Assembly (NCBI GenBank): GCA_021820445.1
Contig: JAKADN010000006.1
Location: 1 to 60,936, forward strand
Reading direction: 5' to 3'
Source of the DNA: Nitrospirota bacterium
GTDB taxonomy: Bacteria > Nitrospirota > Leptospirillia > Leptospirillales > Leptospirillaceae
Length of the DNA stretch: 60,936 bases
Every line of letters begins with the position of its first letter. Within the stretch, counting starts at the first letter, position 1. The notes under the pieces are model-generated. The model was not told where the DNA came from. It saw only the letters and a program-made list of their open reading frames with translations, and did no database searches. Shown piece after piece: positions 1 through 8,593 of the stretch. The translations under genes and the position numbers were made by a program.

Positions 1-583
1 GGTAAAGACAGGAGTGGGTCAGGCAGGCCGGCCGGAGGACCCGCTTGTCGTAGCTCAAAAAGTCCGAATGGTCGATGGTGTGGCCGAAACGGGAGGTGAT
101 CAGCCCGCTGTGCGGCGAGAGGGAGAGGGTCAGGGGGAGAAAAGAGAAGGGATGAACCGCCGCCACCCGGGTGACCGACCGGTAGAAGACCGTCGCTCCT
201 TTCCGGGGATGGACGAGACGGACGAAGGCGGTGAGGGGATGGTAGGTCACCGTCAGGTCGAACTCTTCGTTCGGCCGCTGGGCCACCGGGCGATTTTTCC
301 GGAGGAGGACGAGTCGCCTCTGGCTGTAGAAGGTCCGGGTCCGGCAGGTATAGCCTGAAAGCCGCCGGGCCTGTTCGAGGAGGCGATCGGAAAGCCCCAG
401 CCCCTGAACATAATCATATTTCCAGGTCGTCCCGTCGACGGAGAGCTCCGGGAAGATCTGCGTGATCTCTTCCGCACGGGCGACCCCTGCGCCGGCCACC
501 ATACAGACGGCGAGGCAGGCCGCAACGATCCAGGAACGGCGACCGCGGGTGAGGCCGTCAGGCCGCCCATCCTTTTGCCCCAT
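1..583 (-). CDS. Secreted protein of unknown function, C-terminus outside window
   Basis: A frame opens at an ATG at 583 and stays open to the window edge, giving at least 194 residues with the C-terminus missing. The N-terminus has a basic stretch (RGRR), a hydrophobic segment at about residues 18-33 and an ARA|EE site, which together look like a signal peptide cleaved by signal peptidase I. The mature part is rich in aromatic and basic residues and holds a few cysteines. I recognise no family. It follows the 118-aa membrane protein by 18 nt, so it probably belongs to the same transcript. Seen: the frame and signal peptide. Inferred: export to the periplasm. Confidence 0.7.
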   Translation of the reverse strand, partial: MGQKDGRPDGLTRGRRSWIVAACLAVCMVAGAGVARAEEITQIFPELSVDGTTWKYDYVQGLGLSDRLLEQARRLSGYTCRTRTFYSQRRLVLLRKNRPVAQRPNEEFDLTVTYHPLTAFVRLVHPRKGATVFYRSVTRVAAVHPFSFLPLTLSLSPHSGLITSRFGHTIDHSDFLSYDKRVLRPACLTHSCLY

Positions 584-601
584 CGCAGCCGGCGCCCCTT
601 C

Positions 602-958
602 CTAGCGGTGCGTCAGCTGGTAGATCACGAATCCCAGCCCCGAAAGGCCGAGGAGTCCGTGCAGGACGGTGACCGTCCGGATCATCGTCCGGCGTCGGAA
701 GCCCCGGGCGACCAGGATCAGCCCCCCGAACGCCGCGATCACCAGCAGGACGAGGCCGACATCGAACCAGGGCGCCCCGCCCCGGATGAAGAACCGGGCG
801 ACCAGCATGATGAGGCCGGCCATGGCGAGCGTCGGATGGACGAAGCCCAGGACTTGGGGGAAGTCCTTTTTGGCCACCTCGAGTTCCCAGAGAACCAGCC
901 CGAAAAGCGCCGCGATTCCGACGAGAACCGCCCCCACCACCATCAGTCCCTGATCCAT
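602..958 (-). CDS. Small four-helix membrane protein, unknown function
   Basis: 118 residues that are almost entirely membrane segments: about residues 4-24, 37-57, 64-84 and 98-115, separated by short charged loops (AKK, RRR). An inner-membrane location is the only safe inference. It sits 21 nt downstream of the GAF-ANTAR gene and just upstream of a secreted protein, at the distal end of the aro cluster. No catalytic motif or named family was recognised. Confidence 0.75.
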   Translation of the reverse strand: MDQGLMVVGAVLVGIAALFGLVLWELEVAKKDFPQVLGFVHPTLAMAGLIMLVARFFIRGGAPWFDVGLVLLVIAAFGGLILVARGFRRRTMIRTVTVLHGLLGLSGLGFVIYQLTHR

Positions 959-979
959 ATCCCTTTTCCCCCTGGGCCG

Positions 980-2206
980 CTAGTCCACTTTCAGGTCGTG
1001 CGCCAACAGAACGGCGTCCGCGATCTCGCGCATCGACTTTCGCATGTTCATGCTTTTTTTCTGGAGGAGCCGATAAGCGTCCTCCTCGGTGATCCGGTGC
1101 TTCTTCATGAGGATCCCCTTGGCCCGGTCGATCCGCTTTCGGCTCTCCAGGGCCTCCTCCATTGCCACCGTCCGTTCGAAGAGGGCGGTGTTCTCCCAGG
1201 CAATGGCCGCCTGGTTCGCCACCGACTGGAGGACCTTGAACTCGTCCCGGGTGAAGTGGTGGAGATGGCTGGTATAGACGTTCACCACCCCGATCGCCCG
1301 GTCCTTGATCATCATTGGCACGGAGAGCATGGAGACGAGGTTCTCCTTCTTCGCCAGCTCCTTGGCAGTATACCGGGGATCCTTCTGGACATTCTCCACC
1401 GCGATCGCCCGCCGTTCCCCGAAAACGACCCCGGCGATACTCTCTCCCACCTGGAGCGGGGGCTTCTTCCGGTATTCGTCGGACAGGGTCTGGGTCGCCC
1501 GGACCACCAGGCCCTTTTCGGGATCGTAGATCATGATCGAACAGAGGGTGGAGCTGGTCATCTCGGCGGTGACCGTCACGATGAGGTGCAGGATCTCCTC
1601 GAGATAGCGACTCGAAGTGATGGACTGGCTCACCTGGGAGAGCGCCTCGATCTGCCGGGCCTTCTTCTGGGCCTCCTCGAAGAGCAGGATGTGGCGGATC
1701 ATGAAGCCCATCTCCTGGGAGAGCAGCATCAGGAGCTCGATCTCGGTGTTGTTGGGGGAGAAGGGCGCCCGAAAATGGAGGTTCATGACCCCCACCAGGC
1801 GGTCCCTGGTCCGGAGCGGAACGGAGAGGAAGGATTCGAAGCGGTCTTCGGGAAGCATCTGGAAGATCTTCGCCCGGGGATCTTCGTAGGCCCGCTCCGG
1901 GATGACCACGGGCGACTCTTCCTGGGCGACCCATCCGGTCAGCCCCTCCCCCAGGCGGATCGAGAAATGGCCGACCAGGTCGGGAAGGTAGCGCGAGGCG
2001 GCCCGAAGGGTCAGAACGGGGGCGTCCTCCTCCAGAAGATAGATGAAGACCCCGTCGGCCGGAAGGATTTCGAGGAGAAGCCGGATCGCGCTGTCGAGGA
2101 GAACGGAGAGGGATTCCACCGAGATCGTGATCCGGAGGAGACCTTTCAGGAGCTTGAGCTCCTTCTGGAGATCTGGAGTGTCCGGGCGGGTCCGGGTCGG
2201 CGTCAT
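980..2206 (-). CDS. GAF-GAF-ANTAR regulatory protein
   Basis: 408 residues. Two GAF-type sensor regions can be seen, roughly residues 30-175 and 195-345; the second contains FLSVPL/MLSVPM-like strands typical of GAF folds. Residues about 345-402 form an ANTAR domain, with RAKGILMKKH starting at 361 and a closing helix REIADAVL. ANTAR domains of the AmiR/NasR group bind paired hairpins in nascent RNA and prevent transcription termination, so an RNA-binding antiterminator is the likely role; the ligand is unknown. The start overlaps the aroB stop by 4 nt (ATGA), so it is coupled to aroB. No receiver domain is present, so signalling is through the GAF domains rather than phosphorylation. Confidence 0.85.
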   Translation of the reverse strand: MTPTRTRPDTPDLQKELKLLKGLLRITISVESLSVLLDSAIRLLLEILPADGVFIYLLEEDAPVLTLRAASRYLPDLVGHFSIRLGEGLTGWVAQEESPVVIPERAYEDPRAKIFQMLPEDRFESFLSVPLRTRDRLVGVMNLHFRAPFSPNNTEIELLMLLSQEMGFMIRHILLFEEAQKKARQIEALSQVSQSITSSRYLEEILHLIVTVTAEMTSSTLCSIMIYDPEKGLVVRATQTLSDEYRKKPPLQVGESIAGVVFGERRAIAVENVQKDPRYTAKELAKKENLVSMLSVPMMIKDRAIGVVNVYTSHLHHFTRDEFKVLQSVANQAAIAWENTALFERTVAMEEALESRKRIDRAKGILMKKHRITEEDAYRLLQKKSMNMRKSMREIADAVLLAHDLKVD

Positions 2207-3291
2207 GCAAAAATTCCGTTCGGAAGAAGGTTCGAATCGTACTCCCGGAGGATCCGGACGCGGCCCGGGGCCTCGGGAAGAATCAGGGCGACCTGCCCCC
2301 CGGACGTTTTCTTGTCACGGACGAGGTAGGGCCGAATCTCTGAAAAGGACACCGCCCGGGGCCAGGCGACCGGAAGACCCGCCCGGGAAATCAGGGACTT
2401 CATGAAGGCAAATGTCCCCGGGGCGGAGATGGTGGCCTTCTCCGCGATCGCGGCGACGGAGAGCATCCCGACCGCCACCGCCTCGCCGTGCAGGATCCCC
2501 GAATACCCGAGGGCTCCTTCCAGCGCGTGGCCGAAGGTATGGCCGAAATTCAGGAGCATCCTCTCGCCCGTCTCCCGTTCGTCTTCGGAGACGATCCGGG
2601 CCTTGTCTCGGGCGCAAAGGGAGACGACCTTCTCCCAGAGGGTCTCGTCGAATTTCTCCCCGGCCAGCCCCTCCACCCTCTCCTCAAGCAGGGCCAGAAG
2701 CTCCGGATCCCCGATGAAGGCATACTTCAGGACCTCGCCCAGACCGGCCCGGCGCTCCCGGAGGGGGAGGGTGGCGAGAAGCGCCGGATCGGCCAGGATG
2801 GCCCGAGGCGGATTGAAGGCTCCGATCAGGTTCTTTCCCAGGGGATGGTCGACCCCGGTCTTCCCGCCGATCGAGGAATCCACCTGGGCCACCACGGTGG
2901 TGGGCATGTGGATCAGGGGAACCCCCCGCAGGAGCAGGGCGGCCGCAAGCCCCCCCATGTCTCCCGTCACCCCGCCCCCCACGACCAGGAGGGGCTCCCG
3001 ACGTTCCCATCGCGCCTCGAGAAAGGTGTTCAGGAGGGCCATCACACTTTCCATGGTCTTGAACCGCTCCCCGTCCGGGTGAAGGGCCACGACCGTCCGG
3101 AATCCGGTCTCTTCGAGCGCACTCTGGAGGCGGTCGCCATAGAGCCCCCACACCACCGGATTGGAGACCAGGCCGATTCGGGAGACGGAGGGACAGATCA
3201 TGCGGACCGACGGACCCAGAGCCGACAGAAGCCCCTTTTCGATCTGAATGTCGTAGGGTCCTGCGGCGGACCGGACCGGGATCCTGGTCAT
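2203..3291 (-). CDS. aroB: 3-Dehydroquinate synthase
   Basis: 362 residues, the usual length. It converts DAHP to 3-dehydroquinate, the second step of the shikimate pathway, in the cytoplasm with NAD+ and a divalent metal. The NAD-binding GGGVTGD lies at 105-111, the signature SIGGKT at 140-145 followed by the GKNLIGAF stretch, and the metal-binding FGHTFGHALE motif in the C-terminal half. The start overlaps the aroK stop by 4 nt and its own stop overlaps the GAF-ANTAR start, so aroC-aroK-aroB and the regulator are translated as a coupled set. Confidence 0.97.
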   Translation of the reverse strand: MTRIPVRSAAGPYDIQIEKGLLSALGPSVRMICPSVSRIGLVSNPVVWGLYGDRLQSALEETGFRTVVALHPDGERFKTMESVMALLNTFLEARWERREPLLVVGGGVTGDMGGLAAALLLRGVPLIHMPTTVVAQVDSSIGGKTGVDHPLGKNLIGAFNPPRAILADPALLATLPLRERRAGLGEVLKYAFIGDPELLALLEERVEGLAGEKFDETLWEKVVSLCARDKARIVSEDERETGERMLLNFGHTFGHALEGALGYSGILHGEAVAVGMLSVAAIAEKATISAPGTFAFMKSLISRAGLPVAWPRAVSFSEIRPYLVRDKKTSGGQVALILPEAPGRVRILREYDSNLLPNGIFA

Positions 3292-3842
3292 GCCCGTCCT
3301 CCCTTGGAGGAGACCGTGGTCCGGAGAAGCTTCAGGATCTCCTCGACCGTGCCGGCGATCGAATGCCCCCCCGTCTCGACGACATGGGTGGCCACCGCGC
3401 GGTAGAGGGGATCGCGCTCCAGCGTCACCTGCCGGATCTCCTCGGAGAGGGGGATCCCGGCCCTGAGACGGGGCCTCTTCTCATAGGCGTTCGACAGGCG
3501 GGTCACCAGCTGCTCGACCGGGACATGGAGGTAGAAGACCGGACCCAGTTCGGACAGAAGACGCCGGTTGTCGGGGGAGAGGACGATTCCCCCTCCCGTC
3601 GAAACGACCCCGGGGGGAAGCTCCCGGAGGGTCTGGAGGGCCTGCGACTCCCGCTCCCGGAAGGCGCCCTCCCCCTCCCGCTCCCACAGGCGGGAGACCG
3701 GCTCCCCCGTCCGCTCCTCGACCATCCGGTCGGTGTCGTAGACGGGGGCGTCGATCGAACGCGCCAGGGCGTGTCCCAGGGTCGTCTTTCCCGACCCCCG
3801 GGGACCCACCAGAATGATAAACCTCGACATCGGAACGATCAC
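3288..3842 (-). CDS. aroK: Shikimate kinase
   Basis: 184 residues from a GTG at 3842. It phosphorylates shikimate with ATP. The Walker A motif GPRGSGKT is at 13-20, the shikimate-binding DTD follows at about 38, and the STGGGIVL motif sits at about 80. I chose the GTG because it overlaps the aroC stop in a GTGA and has a GGAGG 5 nt upstream; the alternative ATG at 3830 (180 residues) has its nearest Shine-Dalgarno sequence too far away. It lies between aroC and aroB in a coupled aro operon. Confidence 0.94.
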   Translation of the reverse strand: MIVPMSRFIILVGPRGSGKTTLGHALARSIDAPVYDTDRMVEERTGEPVSRLWEREGEGAFRERESQALQTLRELPPGVVSTGGGIVLSPDNRRLLSELGPVFYLHVPVEQLVTRLSNAYEKRPRLRAGIPLSEEIRQVTLERDPLYRAVATHVVETGGHSIAGTVEEILKLLRTTVSSKGGRA

Positions 3843-5029
3843 GCTCCCCTCCAGGGGGCCAGTCGTTCCATTTGGAGCCGCCTGAGGACGGCATAGTGCT
3901 CCCGAACCTCCTCCACCGAATCGCCCCCGATCTTCTCGGAAAAAGCCTGGGCCAGGATCAGGCAGACCATCGCCTCCCCGACCACCGAAGCGGCGGGGAC
4001 GGCGCAGATGTCCGAGCGCTCGACTGAAGCCGGGCTTTCCTCCCCCGACCGGAGATCCACCGAGGGCAAGGGGGAATAGAGCGTCGCGATCGGCTTCATC
4101 GCGACCCGGACCACGAGGGGCAGGCCGTTGGTGACACCGCCTTCGAGGCCCCCCGAGCCGTTGGAGGGCCGGGTCAGCGACTCGCCTTCCCTCAGAACGG
4201 GATCGTGCACCCGGGAGCCGGGAAGACGGGCGGCCGTAAAACCCAGACCGAACTCGACCCCCTTGATCGCCTGGATGGAGAGAAGCCCCTGGGCGAGGCG
4301 GCCGTCGAGACGCTGGTCCCACTGGGAATAGCTCCCGAGGCCGATGGGAAGGCCGGTCGCCCGGACCTCGAAAATCCCCCCCAGCGTGTCCCCCGCCTTC
4401 TTCGCCGTGCGGATCGCCTCGACCATCCGCCCGCTCGTGTCCGGGTCGGGACAGAAGACTTCGGAGGCCATCGTCCGCTCCCGAAGGGACGCGGGATCGT
4501 TCCACAGATCCTCCGGAGGCCCCGGGAAGGAGACGTCGCCGATGGAGAGCACGCAGGAACGGACAGAGACGCCGAAGAGGCCGAGATATTTCCGGGCGAC
4601 GGCGCCGAGGGCAACCCGGGTGGCCGTCTCCCGGGCGCTCGCCCGCTCGAGGACGTTCCGGAGATCCCGGTGGCCGTACTTCACCCCGCCGACCAGATCG
4701 GCATGGCCCGGACGGGGAACATGGACGGCCCGCTCGGCACTCTCAGGAGCCGGTTCGGCCCCCATGACCTGCTCCCAGTTCCGGAAGTCCCGGTTCTCGA
4801 TCCAGACGGTCACCGGGCTCCCCAGTGTCCGCCCCTTTCGCACCCCCGAGACAAAACGGACGGCGTCGGTCTCGATGGCCATGCGTCCGCCGCGGCCGTA
4901 GCCCATTTTCCGGCGGGCCATGTCCCCCGCCAGATCGTCGGGAGCGATCTCGAGTCCGGCGGGAAGCCCCTCGATCACCCCGGTCAGACCGGGACCGTGG
5001 GATTCTCCCGCCGTCAGGAAACGGATCAC
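3839..5029 (-). CDS. aroC: Chorismate synthase
   Basis: 396 residues from a GTG at 5029. It removes phosphate from EPSP to make chorismate and needs reduced FMN. The N-terminus reads IRFLTAGESHGPGL, the canonical family start; GHAD and the ARETATR signature follow, and the EGGVTNG stretch is in the C-terminal half. The GTG overlaps the TGA of the upstream lipoprotein gene (GTGA), which fixes the start. The frame continues open upstream, but nothing there resembles the family. Confidence 0.96.
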   Translation of the reverse strand: MIRFLTAGESHGPGLTGVIEGLPAGLEIAPDDLAGDMARRKMGYGRGGRMAIETDAVRFVSGVRKGRTLGSPVTVWIENRDFRNWEQVMGAEPAPESAERAVHVPRPGHADLVGGVKYGHRDLRNVLERASARETATRVALGAVARKYLGLFGVSVRSCVLSIGDVSFPGPPEDLWNDPASLRERTMASEVFCPDPDTSGRMVEAIRTAKKAGDTLGGIFEVRATGLPIGLGSYSQWDQRLDGRLAQGLLSIQAIKGVEFGLGFTAARLPGSRVHDPVLREGESLTRPSNGSGGLEGGVTNGLPLVVRVAMKPIATLYSPLPSVDLRSGEESPASVERSDICAVPAASVVGEAMVCLILAQAFSEKIGGDSVEEVREHYAVLRRLQMERLAPWRGA

Positions 5030-5586
5030 GGCATCATCGGCATCATCGGCATGCCGCCTCCCGATCCGCCGGGTCCCGCCTTGGCGGTGTTGGCGCCCCG
5101 GACGGTCTTCTTCTTGTGGGGCACAAGGTGGAGGGTCACGCCAAGAAGGGACTGGAAGTCCGAGCCGAGGTAGGCCACCTCCTCGAGATAGAGGCCCTGC
5201 CCCGGACGATAAGCGACCTCCCGGATCCGGGCATGGTCGAGGAAGGTCTCGACGCGTTTTCTTACGGCCGGCTTCTGGTCGAGGACCTGGCCCACGGTGA
5301 CCGTTCCGGCCAGCGGCAGGGCCCGAATCGCCTGCATGTAGAGCTGCTTGACCCGACTTTTCGCCTCGAGATAGGCCGCAAGGCGCGCCGACCCGTCGTA
5401 GGCCTCCCCGGAGGGAATGGGCACCGTCGCTGCCCGGACCAGATCGCTTCCGGACCACGGGAGCTGGTAGGAGTAAATGGGTTTGGACTTTTTCTTTTCC
5501 GTCGCGCAGGAGGAGAGGACGGCAAGCGTCAGAAGGGCGCCCAGAAGAGCGGCCGCCTTTCTCCCTCCCCGATGTGTCGTGGTCAT
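5026..5586 (-). CDS. Lipoprotein of unknown function with Gly/Met-rich tail
   Basis: 186 residues from the ATG at 5586, which has AGGGGTGA just upstream and begins 4 nt after the rapZ stop. A lipoprotein signal ends in LSSC with the lipidated Cys at 27. The body is basic and helical with no motif I recognise. The C-terminus is low complexity, Gly-rich then MPMMPMMP, encoded by a short direct repeat (catcatcgg). Its stop overlaps the aroC GTG. Membrane anchoring is a safe inference; function is not. Confidence 0.8.
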   Translation of the reverse strand: MTTTHRGGRKAAALLGALLTLAVLSSCATEKKKSKPIYSYQLPWSGSDLVRAATVPIPSGEAYDGSARLAAYLEAKSRVKQLYMQAIRALPLAGTVTVGQVLDQKPAVRKRVETFLDHARIREVAYRPGQGLYLEEVAYLGSDFQSLLGVTLHLVPHKKKTVRGANTAKAGPGGSGGGMPMMPMMP

Positions 5587-5590
5587 TTCA

Positions 5591-6499
5591 TCACCCCTGG
5601 CCGGCCTCTTTGGTCTCCGGCCTGTATCGTTTTGAGTCCTTGTCGATGTCCCGATGGGCAACCCGGATGCGGTAGCCCGCCTTCTCGAGCCTTAGCCCAA
5701 GATGTTCGGCGATTCCGACCGAGCGGTGACGGCCCCCCGTGCACCCGACGGCGATGGTCAGGGTCGAGCGCCTCTCCTCCGCAAAACGGGGCAGGAGGGA
5801 GAGGAGAAAACCCGAAAACTCCCCCAGAAAGGCTTCGGCCCCGCGCTCCTGGAGAAAGGACCAGACCTCCAGATCCTTCCCCGTCCGTGGGCGGAGGCGC
5901 GGATCGTAGTTGGGATTGGGAAGGAAGCGGACGTCGAAGACCATGTCGGCATCCATCGGCAGTCCGAACTTGAACCCGAAGGAGAGGAGGTAGACCACCA
6001 TGCCTCCCTCCGGCTCCGGCACGCCATAGGATTTTCCCAGGAGAATCCGGAGCTCGGCCACCGACAGAAGGCTCGTATCCACCACCCTGTCCGTCCGCTT
6101 CCGGAGCGCGGCCAGCCGCTGGCGCTCCTCCCGGATCGCCTCCAGCAGCGGAAGTCCTGCCGCAAGAGAAAGAGGATGCGGCCGGCGGGTCTCGGAAAAG
6201 CGGCGCATCAGGACATCGTCCCCCGAATCCAGGAAAAGAACCTCGACCGCATGGCCCTCCGCCTTCAGCCGGTCGAAGGACTGCCAGAATTCCTGGAAGA
6301 AGGCCCCCTCCCGGATGTCGACCCCGACCGCCACCCGGTCGAAGTTGGCGGGTCCCCTGTTCGCGAGGGCGGCAAACTGGGAGACCAGAGGAATGGGCAG
6401 ATTGTCGACGCAAAAGTATCCGAGATCCTCCAGAATGCGGAGGGTCTGGCTCTTCCCCGCGCCGGACAGGCCGGTCACAAACAGAAAACTGAGGCTCAT
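5591..6499 (-). CDS. rapZ: RNase adapter protein RapZ
   Basis: 302 residues. The N-terminal P-loop GLSGAGKS is at 10-17, followed by the family stretch LEDLGYFCVDNLP. The C-terminal half carries GCTGGRHRSV, the conserved motif of the RapZ/YvcJ family. RapZ proteins bind nucleotides, and in enterobacteria RapZ guides RNase E to small RNAs controlling glucosamine-6-phosphate synthase. It sits in the classic rpoN-hpf-rapZ context, but no ptsN is present between hpf and rapZ. Known: family biochemistry. Inferred: that the RNA-adapter role holds here. Confidence 0.95.
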   Translation of the reverse strand: MSLSFLFVTGLSGAGKSQTLRILEDLGYFCVDNLPIPLVSQFAALANRGPANFDRVAVGVDIREGAFFQEFWQSFDRLKAEGHAVEVLFLDSGDDVLMRRFSETRRPHPLSLAAGLPLLEAIREERQRLAALRKRTDRVVDTSLLSVAELRILLGKSYGVPEPEGGMVVYLLSFGFKFGLPMDADMVFDVRFLPNPNYDPRLRPRTGKDLEVWSFLQERGAEAFLGEFSGFLLSLLPRFAEERRSTLTIAVGCTGGRHRSVGIAEHLGLRLEKAGYRIRVAHRDIDKDSKRYRPETKEAGQG

Positions 6500-6541
6500 T
6501 CCCCCTCCCCGCCCGAATCCGGAAAACGGTCCGGCGACCGG

Positions 6542-7066
6542 TCAGACCGGCTCGATCTGCCCCAGTGACCCATCCCGCCGACGGTAGAGGAGCCGCATCG
6601 ACGAGCTTGCCGGATCGAGATAGAGGAAGAAGTCCTTGTCCAGAAGCTCCATCTGGACGATGGCGTCGTCGAGGGACATGGGCTTCACGGGAAACTTCTT
6701 GGTCTTGACGAGGGCGGGGAGCTGAAAGGGCTTCGTCTCCGAAAGATGGGGCAGCACCTCTTCATGGCGGGATCCGGTCCGGTTGGTGAGGAACTTCTCC
6801 CGGAACCGGTGGATCTGGCGCTCGAGCTTGTCCACCACGAGGTCGAGCGAGCCGTAGAGATCGGATGTCACCGATTCCGCATGGATCATCTTCCCGTGGG
6901 TATGCAGCGTGATCTCGATCTTCTGACGATATTTTTCCACCGCCAGGACCACCTCGGCCTTGGCCGGCTCGCTCACGAGCCGTGCCACCCGGTGAAGTTT
7001 TTCCGTCACCTGGTTGCGGATCGCATCGGTGAGGTCAATATGTCGTCCCGTCAAAAGAATTTCCAT
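6542..7066 (-). CDS. hpf: Ribosome hibernation-promoting factor, long form
   Basis: 174 residues, the length of long-form HPF. The N-terminal part, to about residue 105, is the ribosome-binding YfiA/HPF domain (MEILLTGRHIDLTDAIRNQV). The C-terminal domain at about 118-170 (KPMSLDDAIVQMELLDKDFF) mediates dimerisation of 70S ribosomes into inactive 100S particles. It is 33 nt downstream of rpoN and 42 nt upstream of rapZ. Confidence 0.96.
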   Translation of the reverse strand: MEILLTGRHIDLTDAIRNQVTEKLHRVARLVSEPAKAEVVLAVEKYRQKIEITLHTHGKMIHAESVTSDLYGSLDLVVDKLERQIHRFREKFLTNRTGSRHEEVLPHLSETKPFQLPALVKTKKFPVKPMSLDDAIVQMELLDKDFFLYLDPASSSMRLLYRRRDGSLGQIEPV

Positions 7067-7099
7067 CGTTCCTCCATGAATGGTGATCGTTTCGGTGCT

Positions 7100-8593
7100 C
7101 TAGGTTTTCTGGGTCCTCGGATCCCAGGGTCCTCGTCGTCGCTGGCTGACGGAGGGGATGTCGAGTTCGGTGCGATACTTGGCGACCGTTCTCCGGGCGA
7201 TGACCACCCCGCTTCCGGCCAGTTTTTCGACAATTTCCTGGTCCGTAAGGGGATCCTCCGGGGGTTCGGCCTTCACGAGTTGCCGAATTTGCTCCCGGAC
7301 GCTGACGGCCGAATGCTCTCCCCCGCCGGAGGAGGAGGGCACGCCGCCCGAAAAGAAATATTTGAGCTCGACCACCCCGAAGGGAGTCTCGGCATATTTC
7401 TGGTTGGTGACCCGCGAAATGGTCGACTCGTGCAGCCCCAGCTCCTGGGCAATCGTCCGGAGCACCAGGGGACGGAGCGCCGTGGGCCCCTTCCGGAAGA
7501 AGGCCTCCTGGTGCTTGAGGATGCTCTCCCCCACACGGAGGATCGTCCGGCGCCGCTGGTCGACGCTTTTGAGGAACCATTGGGCCGCCCGCATCTTCTC
7601 TTCGAGGTAGTCGCGGAGCTCGTCCTTCTTCGGAGCCGATTTGAGCATGGCCCTGTAGGACGGCTGGATCCGGAGCCGGGGAAGGCCCTGCTCGTTCATC
7701 GCGACCCGCAGGATCCCGTCGTCGTCCTCGTAGAAGCGAAGGTCGGGGACGACGATCGACGGACTCTCCCGGTAATAGGGGCGGCCCGGCTTCGGCTCGA
7801 GCGAACGGATGAAGGCGATCGCCTCCGCCACCTCGTCGACGGGGACCTTGAGCCCCCGGGCAATGGCCTTGGTCCCCATCTCCAGGAACTCTTCAAAGTA
7901 GTCGGAGAGGATCTGTCCGGGAAGATTCTTGTCCTGTCCCAGATGGCGCGCCTGGATCATCAGGCACTCCCTGAGGGAGCGGGCGCCCACCCCGGGGGGA
8001 TCGAATCCCTGGATCGTCTCGACGACATGGTCAAGGGAGGCTCCCTCGAGAAGTCCGGAAGGAATCTCCGAGGGATCGAGATGAAGGTATCCGTCCTCGT
8101 CGAGGTTGCCGATCAAGTAGGTGGCCAGGGCCCGCTCGGCGGGGGAGAGGGTGGTGAAGGAGAGCTGCCATTCGAGATGGTCGGCCAGGGTGGTGGGCGC
8201 GGCCAGAACCTTCTCGAAGGAAAACTCCCCCGAGTCCGCCTCCCTCAGGGTCCGTTCCTCCCGATGAAAGGCCTCTTCGTCGAGATTTTCGTCGACCGAA
8301 TACTCCCAGTTGGAGAGGGGGTCGGGAACTCGGTCCTCGTCCTCCGCAACCGGTGTCTCAGGACGGGTATCCTCTCCCATCGAATGGAGGCTTTCTCCAT
8401 CGGAGCCCTCGGAGGACCACTCTTCCGGTTCCTGAGACTCCTCCTCGATCTCCAGCACCGGATTCTCGAGGACGATGTCCTGCATCTCCTGGGCCAGGTC
8501 GAGCCGGTTCAGCATCAACAGGTGAATCGCCTGCTGAAGCTGGGGAGTCATGACCATTTTCTGGGCGAGGCGGACCTCGAGCTGCTGCTTCAT
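7100..8593 (-). CDS. rpoN: RNA polymerase sigma-54 factor
   Basis: 497 residues. The N-terminal activator-interacting region is Gln/Leu-rich (QKMVMTPQLQQAI), an acidic region follows at about 50-110, then the core-binding and helix-turn-helix regions. The RpoN box ARRTVAKYR lies at 466-474 and would contact the -24 promoter element. Its start overlaps the lptB stop by 4 nt. Sigma-54 requires AAA+ enhancer-binding proteins; none is in this window. Confidence 0.97.
   Translation of the reverse strand: MKQQLEVRLAQKMVMTPQLQQAIHLLMLNRLDLAQEMQDIVLENPVLEIEEESQEPEEWSSEGSDGESLHSMGEDTRPETPVAEDEDRVPDPLSNWEYSVDENLDEEAFHREERTLREADSGEFSFEKVLAAPTTLADHLEWQLSFTTLSPAERALATYLIGNLDEDGYLHLDPSEIPSGLLEGASLDHVVETIQGFDPPGVGARSLRECLMIQARHLGQDKNLPGQILSDYFEEFLEMGTKAIARGLKVPVDEVAEAIAFIRSLEPKPGRPYYRESPSIVVPDLRFYEDDDGILRVAMNEQGLPRLRIQPSYRAMLKSAPKKDELRDYLEEKMRAAQWFLKSVDQRRRTILRVGESILKHQEAFFRKGPTALRPLVLRTIAQELGLHESTISRVTNQKYAETPFGVVELKYFFSGGVPSSSGGGEHSAVSVREQIRQLVKAEPPEDPLTDQEIVEKLAGSGVVIARRTVAKYRTELDIPSVSQRRRGPWDPRTQKT

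Noticed and set aside
575-2329. 584-codon plus-strand frame across the GAF-ANTAR gene
   Set aside because: Antisense to a clear protein with recognised domains; long frames arise by chance in GC-rich DNA, and the product matches no family.
5030-5048. Repeat catcatcgg as a possible CRISPR or microsatellite element
   Set aside because: Only two or three units, and they are the codons for the MPMMPMMP tail of a lipoprotein.
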